Below, one piece after another: positions 10,402-20,456 of a stretch of DNA of 64,000 nt (position 1 is the stretch's first letter; every line of letters starts with the position of its first letter). Source of the DNA: Orobanche coerulescens (taxonomy: Eukaryota; Streptophyta; Magnoliopsida; Lamiales; Orobanchaceae); the NCBI GenBank assembly GCA_033398695.1, contig CM065818.1:84006092-84070091 (forward strand). Reading direction: 5' to 3'. Below the pieces are notes generated by a model. The model was not told the origin of the DNA. It was given only the letters and a program-made list of their open reading frames with translations, and did no database searches. The translations under genes and the position numbers were made by a program.

Positions 10402-12554
10402 TTTCGGGAAGGATAAATCGGACTTTGTTGGACATGGTCTGCTCCATGTTGAATTACACTGATTTACCAATTTACCTATAAGGGTATGCCTTGCTAACCG
10501 CTGCCTATATCCTTAATAGATGTCCTTCCAAATCCGTTCCTATCACTCCGCATGATATGTGGATGGGTAAGAAACCAAGTCTTAATCATATAAGGATTTG
10601 AGGATGTCCAGCATATGTCAAGAAGGCTAACATGGACAAACTGAAAGCAAGGTCCGTCAAGGGACGTTTCATTAGATACCCATAGGACTCGATGGGATAT
10701 CTAATCTACATGCCAGAAGACCATAGGGTCTTTGTGGCTTTACAAGCGCACTTCCTTGTGGATGAATTCATTCAGGAAGGTGGCTCGGGTAGAAATGTCT
10801 CTTTGGAAGAGCATAATGAAAGTCCTGAGGAGACATCTGATCAGGCATCATGAACTGAACCTGTTGTAACACAAACTTCACTTCGAAGGTCTAATAGGGT
10901 GTCTCACTTACTTGAGAGGTATGGATAAACACATGTCGAGGAAATGGGTCTCCATGATATACCTGATAGCCGTGGGGACGACCCTGTCACCTATAACCAA
11001 GCGATAGTGGATGTGGACTCCAATAAATGGCAAGAAGCTATGGAAGCTGAGATAGACTCGATGCATGCCAATTAGGTCTGGACTCTAGTAGATTTACCAA
11101 TTGGCATGAATCCTATAGGAAGTAAATGGATCTAGAAGAGAAAGATTGATGGGGATGGCAAGGTTGATGCCTATAAGGCCAGGCTTGTGGCAAAGGGTTA
11201 TACCAAAGGGAAGGGATTGATTATCATGATACCTTCTCGCCCGTAGATATGATCAAGTTGATTCGCATGATGCTTGCCATTGCTGTCCATTATGATTATG
11301 AAATATGGAAAATGGATGTCAAAATGGCTTTTCTAAATGGATACCTCGGGGAGGAAATCTATAGGGAATAGCCTAAGGGTTTTGTGTCCAAAGCTAATAT
11401 TCATAAGGTGTGTAAGCTGCAATGAGCCATTTATGGGCTGAAGCAAGCTTCTCGGAGTTAGCACCTTCGATCTGACGAAACAGTCAAGGACTTTGATTTC
11501 GTGAAAAACGAGGAGGATCCATGTGTTTACAAAAAGGTCAGTGGGAGCAACATTGCGTTCTTGGTACTATATGTAGATGATATTTTACTTATAGGAAATA
11601 ACGTAGCAATACGCAGCATAGTGAAAGCTTGGCTTTATAAAACGTTCTCCATGAAAGACTTGGGAGAAGCTTCCTATATTCTAGGGATCCGTCTTTACAG
11701 AGCTAGACCTCGAAGAATGATAGGACTTCCCAAGCCCTCTATATAGATAAGATCCTGGGAAGATTCAAGAGGGATGATTCTAAAAGAGAGTTCCTTCCCA
11801 TGTGGCATGGAGTTCATCTCACCAAGAAAATGTGTCCTCAAAGTGAGGAAGACAAAAGAGAGATGAGTAAGGTACCATATGCCTCGGCAGTGGGTAGCCT
11901 CATGTACGCTATGTTGTGTACGAGACCAGACTTGGCCTACGCTGTGAGTATGGAAAGTCAATTTCAAGCAAACCCGAGAAGGGAACATTGGAATGCCGTA
12001 AAGAACATTCTTAAGTACTTGAGAAGAACTAGAGATTTTGTTCTTACATACGGTGGTGGAGAACTGAAGGTGATTAGATTCACCGATTCTGATTTTCAAG
12101 GATACAATGACAACTCTAAGTCGACATCTGGGTATTTATTTACTCTCAATGGAGGATCAGTATCTTGGAGAAGCTCCAAGCAAAGTGCTACTGCAGATTC
12201 CACCTGCCAAGCAGAGTACCAAGCTGCCCAGCGGCTAGCAAGGAAGCATTTTAGATGCAGAAGTTTATGCAAGAACTTCAACTGGTACCTAATGCGGGGC
12301 TACCAATATCACTATTCTGTGATAATGATGGAGCTGTACCCCAAGCCAAGGATCCAAGGGCTCATCACAACAACAAGAATATAGAGAGAAAGTATCACAT
12401 CGTTCGAGAGATGGTTGAAAAAGGATATGTTTCTTTGCAAAGAGTAGACTCAGAAGACAATGTCTCTGACCCACTAACTAAGTCGTTATCTCAGGTTGTC
12501 TTGGAAAGGCATTTGAAGAACATGGGTATTGGATACCATGATGTGTGGCATTAA
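10402..12554 (+). pseudogene. copia polyprotein, 3' fragment: integrase end, reverse transcriptase, RNase H
   Basis: This continues the integrase frame interrupted at 1624 (YILNRCP near 10503; MWMGKKPSLNH near 10558). The reverse transcriptase follows (KWQEAMEAEIDSM near 11030; YVDDILLIGN near 11570), then RNase H (KNILKYLRRTRDF near 12004; DSDFQGYNDNSKSTSGY near 12085). The final frame is 12255-12554 (CDNDGA; HIVREMVEKG), ending just before the 3' LTR. Multiple stops and frameshifts (for example near 11230, 11700, 12250) show an old, inactive copy. Confidence 0.88.
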
Positions 12555-12569
12555 GTGCATGTGGGGGAT

Positions 12570-13339
12570 TATTAGGAATATGCCCTCAAATGCCACTCAG
12601 GGGATGAGAGAGAAGGGACATTGTACATGTAATTATGGAATTATCAATTAAAAGGCAATATGATTTATTCACTGTGTATTTTATTTCAGTTGCTTCTTGA
12701 TTTGGTAAACATTGAAGTGAAATCCATGTAAATGAGAGAGAACATTCCACCCTCGTTATCGGATAAGAGAAAATGCACTAGAAGTGTTTAAAGTTTATTT
12801 ACGTAAACCGTTCTCAAGTCGATAAACTTAAATGGGCATTAAGTTTGGAGTAAGACTTGTATAACTAATGCTAGGACGTGTGCATGTCTTTGTAACATAT
12901 TTATAACTATATTGGTGGGACCAGTATACTCGGACAAGACTCATACTTGATTTAGCCACACGGTATTCACTCTTGGTGAGTCGATGATGAATCAAAAGGT
13001 TGTAATAGTATACGTGGACCTTTGACTTGAGGGTTCAGTAAGAGATGTGCCTGTGACGTTTAGTTTGTCATTAGAGTAGTTAGCCTCATTTTCTTAATCG
13101 TTGGGTTAACCTCGAAGTGCGGACTATATGGGCAGGCAGCAGTCTTTACTGTACGCCAAGAAAAGATTCTATCTCTTGTTAGTGAGCAGGCGAATGTCCT
13201 ATACGGTCAATGGCAAATAAGATCATAAGTCTTTGGCCAAAGCATTCGGATCTAGTCGTATTGGATACACTAGTAATCAGTCGGTCTTGATTTGCATTAA
13301 CACATGTATACGCTACACCATATATGGTATTTGTCAACA
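12570..13339 (+). mobile_element. copia 3' LTR (probable)
   Basis: It follows a purine-rich tract (GTGGGGGATT, 12561-12570) directly after the copia stop and begins TATTAGGAATATGCCCTC, with TA where TG is expected. No 5' LTR is in the window for comparison. The right end is set at TTGTCAACA (13339) because it ends in CA and different sequence follows, so this end is uncertain. Confidence 0.55.
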
Positions 13340-14303
13340 CTGAAAACCCATGTTGGCATGTAAAGTGTATCCTTAGATGACTTTTTTTAATTTGATGTTG
13401 CCGTTGATATCAACCAATGTCACCTTAAATATAATTGAGTTAGCAATGGCAACACTTATGTGGATGTTACCGTAGATTACATAAAAAAGTATTAAAAAAT
13501 TGGGGAGAAACTGAAATTTACTTGTAAAAAACGGGGGAAGGTAAAAATATCTTAAATATTTTTGCTTTCTGATGATATCTCCACGTCTTGTTACCAAAAA
13601 CCTTCCCCGCACCTGAAATATTTCTCTCTTCATCTCTCATCTATGTATTCATCGTCTCCCAAAATATTTCATTCTCACAAACTAATTCACCCTTTCATCT
13701 CACATCTCTATCTTCATCTTTCTTCTCTGTCTTCCCACTTTAAAAATTAGGGTCCGTAGTTAGGGTTCTCTCAAACTGGTTCGGAGCTTTACAAATGAGG
13801 GTTCATCACTGTGCTCAAAACAGGTTCGGAGCTTTACAAATTAATAGCAGTGTTTGGAGCTGGGATCATTAGCAGTGTTCGGAACTGGGTTCATAGCATT
13901 TTCAAACGCATTCATAGTTTGGTTTGGAGCATTCTCAAACGGGTCAATTAGTTGGGTACGGAGATTTACAAATTAGGGTTCATAGTTGGGTTCGTAGCTG
14001 GGTCAATTAGCTCTCATCTAAAGGTAATTTCCAACTAAACCCTATAATTTGTTTGTTAGAAGATATATCTTGCTACAGATTCATATGTACATGTATGTTT
14101 AAGTTTTGATATAGATCAGTGCGTGTTTTTTTTATATTGAAATGAAATTTGTACTATTATGGAGTATACATAAGTTTATTTTGTTTGATTTTTACTAAAT
14201 TTAACCTGCATATTTGTGTTTTGTGCGAAGCAAATAGTGAAAAGAACTAGTAAAATTTAACTTGCTTATGTATGAGTGTAATTTATGCCTTTGATATTAG
14301 GAG
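13340..14303 (+). other. left arm and leader region of the second CACTA element
   Basis: The first 150 bp contain scattered TGTTGCC/GGCAACA motifs like those of the right arm at 29.5-29.8 kb. From about 13770 to 14020 there is a degenerate repeat of GGTTCGGAGC-TTTACAAAT-type units with GGGTTCATAG. It ends at AAAGGTAATTT near 14020, which could be a splice donor of a leader intron. No coding sequence is recognised. Confidence 0.45.
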
Positions 14304-14308
14304 CAAAA

Positions 14309-15001
14309 TGTCACGGGGTTATACTTGCGCCTGGCTAAGTCCTTGCCGTGCGGCACTCCTAGGTTGTATCAAGCCTAAGTAGTAAGCCTATTAATGAACA
14401 AGACTGCTAGGAAGGAAAGTAAGAAAAGCTTTGGGGAAGGTTTTCTCTTATTGCACTGTAGCAAATCAGACTTCTCAAGGTGAGTTACAAATGAGCCCCA
14501 ATGGGGTATTTATACTAATCCTCATAGGCTAACAAATTACCAACAAAACATTACTATTCCAAGTATTTACAAGAATGCCATCATCTAGAATGATCTATAC
14601 AATTCTAAACAATTCTAAGAAGTCTTCTTGGAGTCCCCAGACCCCTCTGGAACGTCCGGCCCGACCCGGCCCGAAGTGTCCCGGCCCGGCCCGGCCAAGG
14701 CCCGATTCGGCCAGTAGCAACCCGACCCAATTTCTGACCTTCTGGAACCCTCTTTGACCTTCTGGAATCGATTGGTCTCCATCTTGAAGCTTCTAGGGTC
14801 TTCTTTCTGGATAGTGTGTTCCTCGGCTTTTCAATGTCTACTGCTGTCACAAGGCTTTTTCCGTCTAAGCCTATTATAGGAGGGGTAGTCCTCTGTGAGC
14901 TTGGCCGGGTCCATGTACGCGCGCGAGCATGCTGCGCGCCTGTCCGGCAGGCATCGGCCGGATGCTGTGCGATGCCTGCTACTTTAAGGTGGGGCGTGAC
15001 A
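14309..15001 (-). repeat. chromovirus 3' LTR
   Basis: It is 693 bp long, equal to its partner, and bounded by TGTCACG and CGTGACA. The integrase-chromodomain frame runs open across its first 397 bases (ending at 14605). The GC-rich CCCGGCCCGG stretch near 14660-14700 is shared by both LTRs. Confidence 0.92.
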
Positions 15002-16326
15002 TTCTCCCCCACCAAAGTCGTGACCGTCCTCGGCACGATGTTGTCCCGATATTCTTCAATCTTCTGCCGGAATTGCCATAGGTGATCCTCATGTTCCCAG
15101 CTGTTTTCAGCGTCTGGGAGTCCCTTCCAATGCACAAAGTACTCGGTGTATGGGGTTCGTCGAACGTACCGATGTGAAATGATCTCGGCTACTTCCTTTT
15201 CGAAGGAAGTAATCACGGCAGTAGGTGCTCGATGTGACTGAGCTCGGACCGGATCCTCCATGTCCTGATGGTAAGGCTTCAGTTGGCTAACATGAAAGAC
15301 CGGGTGTATCTTTATCTTCGGCGGTAGTTCCACTCGATAGGAAACTGTCCCAACACGCCGCTCGATCTTGTAGGGTCCCTCGTATCTTCGGATAAGTCCC
15401 TTATGCACAGCCCGAAATGCTTTAAATTGCTGCGGGAGAAGTTTCACCATAACTAAGTCGCCTTCGTTAAAATCGACCGCTCGTCGCTTGAGATCGGCCC
15501 ATTTCTTCATCTTCTTGGCTGCCTTGTCCAAAGATGCTCGAGCCAAGTCCGATTCCTCCTGTAGTGACTTAGCAAAGGTATATGCTGCGGGACTCTGTCC
15601 CGTGTATCCGGTGGCAATGTTGTTCGTTGTCGCCGGTTGTCTCCCTGTAGCGAGCTCGAATGGGCTGCGTCCCGTTGATTCACTCTTTTTCAAGTTGTAT
15701 GAGAATTGGGCCATGTATAAGAGTTTGGCCCAGTCCCGCTGATTGGCACTCACATAGTGCCGCAAGTAGCACTCAAGCAGTGCGTTAACTCGTTCTGTCT
15801 GCCCGTCCGTCTGTGGGTGGAAACTTGTTGAGAATGCTAAGTTCGAGCCCAATAGCTTGAAAAGTCCCGACCAAAACTTTCCTGTGAAATGTAGGTCTCG
15901 ATCACTCACGATTGTCCTTGGAATGCCCCAATATTTTACCACATGCTTTAAGAACAACTTGGCCGTCTCTAGAGCCGTTACATCCGCCGGTGCTGGAATA
16001 AAGGTTGCGTATTTTGAAAACCTGTCCACCACATCTATGATCGACCCGTACCCATCCAATTTAGGCAAAGCCATAATAAAGTCCATTGAAACGCTTTCAA
16101 AAGGGTGTTCTGGTATGGCCAAGGGTTGAAGTAGTCCACCAGGTTGTTGTTGTTCCACCTTGTCTTGTTGGCACACAAGACATGTCCGGACGTATGCCTC
16201 GACGTCCTCACGCATCCTGGGCCAAAAGTAAGAATTGTCAATTAAAGCCATTGTACGGTGCATACCTGGGTGTCCAGCCCATAGTGTATCGTGGCATTCC
16301 TTCATGATGTCCCTCCGTAAGTTTCC
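14605..16326 (-). pseudogene. chromovirus integrase with chromodomain
   Basis: The frame contains the zinc-binding HHCC region (ECHDTLWAGHPGMHR, then CLVCQQDK). The catalytic core has D at MDFIMALPKLDGYG, D in SDRDLHFTGKFW and E in HPQTDGQTERVN. The integrase C-terminal region precedes a chromodomain (EYFVHWKGLPDAENSWE) near 15090-15140. The chromodomain is what makes this a chromovirus; it is thought to direct integration to marked chromatin. The frame does not stop before the LTR: it runs through the polypurine tract and 132 codons into the 3' LTR. A TAG at 16327-16329 separates it in frame from the RNase H part. Confidence 0.88.
15002..15016 (-). other. polypurine tract of the chromovirus
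   Basis: On the minus strand it reads TTTGGTGGGGGAGAA immediately before the LTR start TGTCACG. This is the standard plus-strand primer position. It also lies inside an open reading frame here. Confidence 0.85.
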
Positions 16327-17163
16327 CTATTTGGGAACGTACAAACGATTGCATTTGGTAAAGAGTAGCTCGTCTCGTTCCCAGAACCGTCTTGTCTTGC
16401 CGCTCCTGGCAAGTTGCATGATGTTTTCTGCGAAAGGGTCCTGCCTCAGTCCCTCGCGTATGCGGTCCTTGATGCTTCCTTCGGCCTTGGTCAGGGCTGC
16501 AAGCTCGGCCTTCCGGCTTAATGCATCGGCTACTCGGTTAAGTACACCCGGCTTATACTCCAGGGTATAATCGAACTCAGCTAGGAATTCCTGCCATCTT
16601 GCTTGCTTTGGCGTGAGCTTCTTCTGGGTTTGAAAATAACTTGTGGCTACGTTGTCTGTTCGTACCACAAACTTGCTCCCAAGTAAATAATGCCTCCAGG
16701 CTCTAAGGCAATGAACCACGGCGGTCATTTCCTTCTCATGTACCGAGTACCGTCTCTCGGTGTCATTCAATTTTCTGCTCTCATAGGCAACGAGATGCCC
16801 TAGCTGCATCAATACTCCTCGGATGGCATAATCAGATGCATCGGTCTGAACCTCATAGGCCTTGGCATGGTCTGGCAAGGCAAGAACTGGCTGCTCCGTC
16901 ACTTTGCCTTTGAGTCGCTCAAAGGCCTCTCGGCACTTATCCGTCCACTCCCATTTGTGGTCCTTCTTCAATAGGTCCGTTAATGGTGCTGCTATCCGAG
17001 AGTATCCCTCGATGAACTTCCGGTAGTAGTTCCCGAGTCCCAGAAATGATCGGAGTTGGGTGACGTTGGTCGGCGGTTCCCAATCTCGAACGGCTTTCAC
17101 TTTGGCCTCATCCATCATTATGCGGCCATCTTTGATACGGTGACCCAGAAAAGTCACTTCCTG
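16327..17163 (-). pseudogene. chromovirus reverse transcriptase end and RNase H
   Basis: It runs from [19 protein letters not shown] through the connection ([15 protein letters not shown]) to RNase H ([16 protein letters not shown]; the usual A-I-G-A reads [24 protein letters not shown]) and the VADALSRK motif. It is in the same frame as the upstream RT, separated only by TAA at 17164-17166, and ends at TAG 16327-16329. Confidence 0.88.
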
Positions 17164-17928
17164 TTAGGCGAATGAGCATTTCTCCAACTTTGCATATAGT
17201 TCATTGTCCCGCAATGCGTGGAACACCTGTCGCAAGTGTTCTACATGCTCCTCCATCGATGATGAGTAAATGACAATATCGTCCAAATAAACGACAACAA
17301 ACTTGTCTATGTATGGTTGAAATACCTTGTTCATCAGTGTGCAAAAGGTTGCTGGGGCATTTGTAAGCCCGAACGGCATCACAAGGAAATCAAACAAACC
17401 ATACCTGGTCGCCATAGCGGTCTTGGGTTTGTCTCCTTCGGCTATCCGGACCTGCCAATATCCGGATCTTAGGTCGATCTTTGAAAAGTATTTGGCACCT
17501 CCCAGTTGGTCAAACAACTCTCCAATGAGTGGAATGGGATACTTGTTGCGAACCATCAGTTTGTTGAGTGCCCTATAGTCCACGCACATACGTAAGGATC
17601 CATCATGCTTCTTCTGGAACAAAACGGGGGATCCATAAGAAGATTTGGATTGTTGGATCATCTTGGAATCCAACAACTCTTTCAATTGCTTCTGCAGCTC
17701 CTTAAGTTCCGGTGGTGACATCCTATAGGGTGTCCTCGAAGGTGGCTTCGCATCGGAAATAAGTTCAATCTTGTGGTCCACATCCCGTCTGGGCGGCAAC
17801 TTCTTAGGTAGTTCCGCGGGCATCACGTCCTGGAACTCATCCAAAATGGCTTGAACTTCCTTTGGTACATCCTTGCCTTCAATATCATTTCCATCATTAG
17901 GAACGTAAAATGCAGCGAAGGTCTCTTC
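17164..17928 (-). pseudogene. chromovirus reverse transcriptase
   Basis: The RT palm and fingers are intact: [58 protein letters not shown] and the catalytic [11 protein letters not shown]. The coding frame continues from the protease with one TAG (17929-17931) between them, and ends KLEKCSFA before TAA. Confidence 0.9.
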
Positions 17929-18456
17929 CTACTTCCGAAGGCCTCGACTAAGTTGCATGGCTGAAAGGGTGCCTGTCCCCTTCGCTTCCCTCCTGGCCGG
18001 AATGGCCTGTGTCCTGTCGGAGTCCAAAATGACTAAGGAATCTGAAAATGAAAGAATGCAAGCCCGTACCTGATCGAACCATTGTAACCCAAGAACCAAA
18101 TCGTAGTCATCCATGGTCACTACAGTGAAGGTGATCATTCCCTGCCAGTCACCTATCTTTGCTTTCACTCCTCGTGCTTCGTCGGTCACCGGTTTAGCAT
18201 GGGTGTTCACTGTCTTGATCGATCCATTAGTTGGAGTGACGGTAAGTCGCAAGGCTTTGGCTACGCCGTCCCTCATGAAGTTGTGCGTAGCTCCTGTATC
18301 CACTAAGGCTTTGATGTGTGTGCCTCCAATCAAGGCATCCACGAACATAGACCCCTTTCTGGGTCCCTTCGCCGGCTCCACAACGGCTTTGACAGCATTG
18401 AGCAAACTCAATGAGCCCATATGCGCACCATCCGCAACCTCGGTCTCCGTGGTCTC
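17929..18456 (-). pseudogene. chromovirus aspartic protease
   Basis: The retropepsin active site is ALVDTGATHNF, with a flap-side and C-terminal DYDLVLGLQWF. It is in frame with gag across TAA at 18457-18459; the first methionine after that stop is at 18420. Confidence 0.88.
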
Positions 18457-19512
18457 TTAAATGGCTGCGACCTTCTTCCCCCGAAATGGGCAATCGTACT
18501 TCATGTGAGAGGTACTATGACAAATGTTACAACCTCTCGGCTTATCGTTCTCGTCCACTGGTTGCTTGCCCGAGTATTTGTTTGGCCTGAACCTTGATGG
18601 GCGGTCTCCCCCACCTTTGCCTTTATCTGTGCGGAAAGTCCTTGGCTTGTCGCTGGTCTTCAACTCCCGTAAGCCCTCGGCCACAGCAATGGCGGTCGCC
18701 ACATCCTGAACATTGCGCCTTTCCAACTCTTGCCTCGCAAAAGGCTTGAGTCCGTCCATAAATGCAAACAGCTTGTCAGTCGCCGTCAAGCTTGGTATCT
18801 CCAGCACAATTTCTTGGAACTCCTTGACATAGTCTATGATAGTACGAGTGTGGCTGAGTCTCTTCAGCCTGCCCCGAGCCTCGAACTCCACATTCTCGGG
18901 ACAGAATTGCCTCTTTAATTCGGCCTTGAAGTCTTCCCAGGAAGCCATCCTGCACGCACCACTCTCAATGTCAGCCTGCTTGGTCCGCCACCACAGCACG
19001 GCTGTGTTGGCCAAGTACAAGGGCGCCGTCCGCAACTTGGTGTCATCATATCGAATGTTTGAGGCACCAAAGTATTGCTCCAGGTTCCATAAGAAATTGT
19101 CAATCTCCTTGGCGTTTCTCGATCCGTTGAACTTTCCAGGCCTTGGGATGTCAATTCGTGCGGGTGTCACACCCACATGTCCTTCTCCATTGGCAATCGC
19201 CCTTTTCACTATTGCCATCTCCGTCTTGAGAACCTCCATGCTCTCTTGCATGGCCAAGATCATGGCCCGAAAATCGGCCAACTCCTTCTTCATGTCCCCA
19301 TCAAAAGCATTGATAGTAGAGAGAACCTGGTTGTGCAGCTCCTCACCAGCTTCTTCTAAGTCATCCACCCTCCTCGCAACCTCATCATAGACCTCCTCCA
19401 GTCGAGTCACTCGGCTGTCCATGGCAGCAATCCGGTCGACAGACTTGTCTCTGCCCTTCTTGGTCTTCTCGGCCTGAGTGTTGGGTTGGGTAACGACGGA
19501 TGATTGTGCCAT
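18457..19512 (-). CDS. chromovirus Gag
   Basis: I choose the methionine of MAQSSVVTQ at 19512. The longer open frame (to 19635) would begin inside the LTR and read across the primer-binding site. The N-terminus is a predicted coiled coil (RVTRLEEVYDEVARRVDDLEE). The gag core has WWRTKQADIESG, WEDFKAELKRQFCPEN and YVKEFQEIVLEIP. One CCHC zinc knuckle (CNICHSTSHMKYDC) sits near the C-terminus. It forms the particle and packages RNA. The frame is uninterrupted, ending at TAA 18457-18459. Confidence 0.88.
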   Translation of the reverse strand: MAQSSVVTQPNTQAEKTKKGRDKSVDRIAAMDSRVTRLEEVYDEVARRVDDLEEAGEELHNQVLSTINAFDGDMKKELADFRAMILAMQESMEVLKTEMAIVKRAIANGEGHVGVTPARIDIPRPGKFNGSRNAKEIDNFLWNLEQYFGASNIRYDDTKLRTAPLYLANTAVLWWRTKQADIESGACRMASWEDFKAELKRQFCPENVEFEARGRLKRLSHTRTIIDYVKEFQEIVLEIPSLTATDKLFAFMDGLKPFARQELERRNVQDVATAIAVAEGLRELKTSDKPRTFRTDKGKGGGDRPSRFRPNKYSGKQPVDENDKPRGCNICHSTSHMKYDCPFRGKKVAAI

Positions 19513-19572
19513 CTTACTCCTTGCACGATCAGCTAGCAATCTTCTAAAATCCGCCTTGGTTGTCTCAACCTT

Positions 19573-19585
19573 GGCTCCGATACCA
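19573..19585 (-). other. chromovirus primer-binding site (tRNA-Met type)
   Basis: On the minus strand it reads TGGTATCGGAGCC, 2 bases inside the 5' LTR end. It matches the initiator-Met PBS seen in most plant chromoviruses. Confidence 0.88.
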
Positions 19586-19587
19586 AC

Positions 19588-20280
19588 TGTCACGGGGTTA
19601 TACTTGCGCCTCGCTAAGTCCTTGCCGTGCGGCACTCTTAGGTTGTCTCAAGCCTAAGTAGTAAGCCTATTAATGAACAAGACTGCTAGGAAAGAAAGTA
19701 AGAAAAGCTTTGGGGAAGGTTTTCTCTTATTGCACTGTAGCAAATCAGATTTCTCAAGGTGAGTTACAAATGAGCCCCAAGGGGGTATTTATACTAATCC
19801 TCCTAGGCTAACAAATTACCAACAAAACATTACTATTTCAAGTATTTACAAGAATGCCATCATCTAGAATGATCTATACAATTCTAAACAATTCTAAGAA
19901 GTCTTCTTGGAGTCCCCAGACCCCTCTGGAACGTCCGGCCCGAACCGGCCCGAAGTGTCCCGGCCCGGCCCGGCCGAGGCCCGATTCGGCCCGTAGCAAC
20001 CCGACCCGATTTCTGACCTTCTGGAACCCTCTTTGACCTTCTGGAATCGATTGGTCTCCATCTTGAAGCTTCTAGGGTCTTCTTTCTGGATAGTGGGTTC
20101 CTCGGCTTTTCAATGTCTACTGCTGTCACAAGGCTTTTTCCGTCTAAGGCTATTATAGGGGGGGTAGTCCTCTGTGAGCTTGGACGGGTCCATGTACGCG
20201 CGCGAGTATGCTGCGCGCCCGTCCGGCAGGCATCGGCCGGATGCTGTGCGATGCCTGCTACTTTAAGGTGGGGCGTGACA
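19588..20280 (-). repeat. chromovirus 5' LTR
   Basis: It is 693 bp and ends GGGCGTGACA at 20280, with sequence almost identical to 14309-15001. Minus-strand transcription of gag-pol starts here. Confidence 0.92.
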
Positions 20281-20456
20281 AAAAGGTATAAATATGGGTT
20301 GCTTTTTAAGACCTTAGTGTTAGGCATATGAAATAAAACAACTAAGAAACTATTAGGTATTGAATTAAAAATAACAAAAGTTATTATATTAGTTATAAGA
20401 ATAATAAAAAACAAATGTTATTATATATTTAACAATGACTGTCTTTTATTGTAGTT

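Larger units (their letters stand above)
14309..20280 (-). mobile_element. Ty3/gypsy chromovirus, full length, minus orientation
   Basis: Two 693-bp LTRs (14309-15001 and 19588-20280) start TGTCACGGGG and end GGGCGTGACA. The primer-binding site next to the right LTR reads TGGTATCGGAGCC on the minus strand, matching the initiator tRNA-Met type. The polypurine tract TTTGGTGGGGGAGAA lies next to the left LTR. AAAA flanks both sides (14305-14308, 20281-20284), consistent with a target duplication. The LTRs look nearly identical by eye, so the insertion is recent. It carries gag, protease, RT, RNase H, integrase and a chromodomain in one frame with four stop codons. Confidence 0.93.

Noticed and set aside
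13338..13360. CACTGAAAACCC as a firm left terminus of the second CACTA element
   Set aside because: No matching inverted terminus was found near 29.8 kb, so it is kept only as a possible end.
14575..14757. Small plus-strand ORF repeated at 19854
   Set aside because: It lies in both chromovirus LTRs, antisense to the element, and has Pro/Arg-rich composition only.
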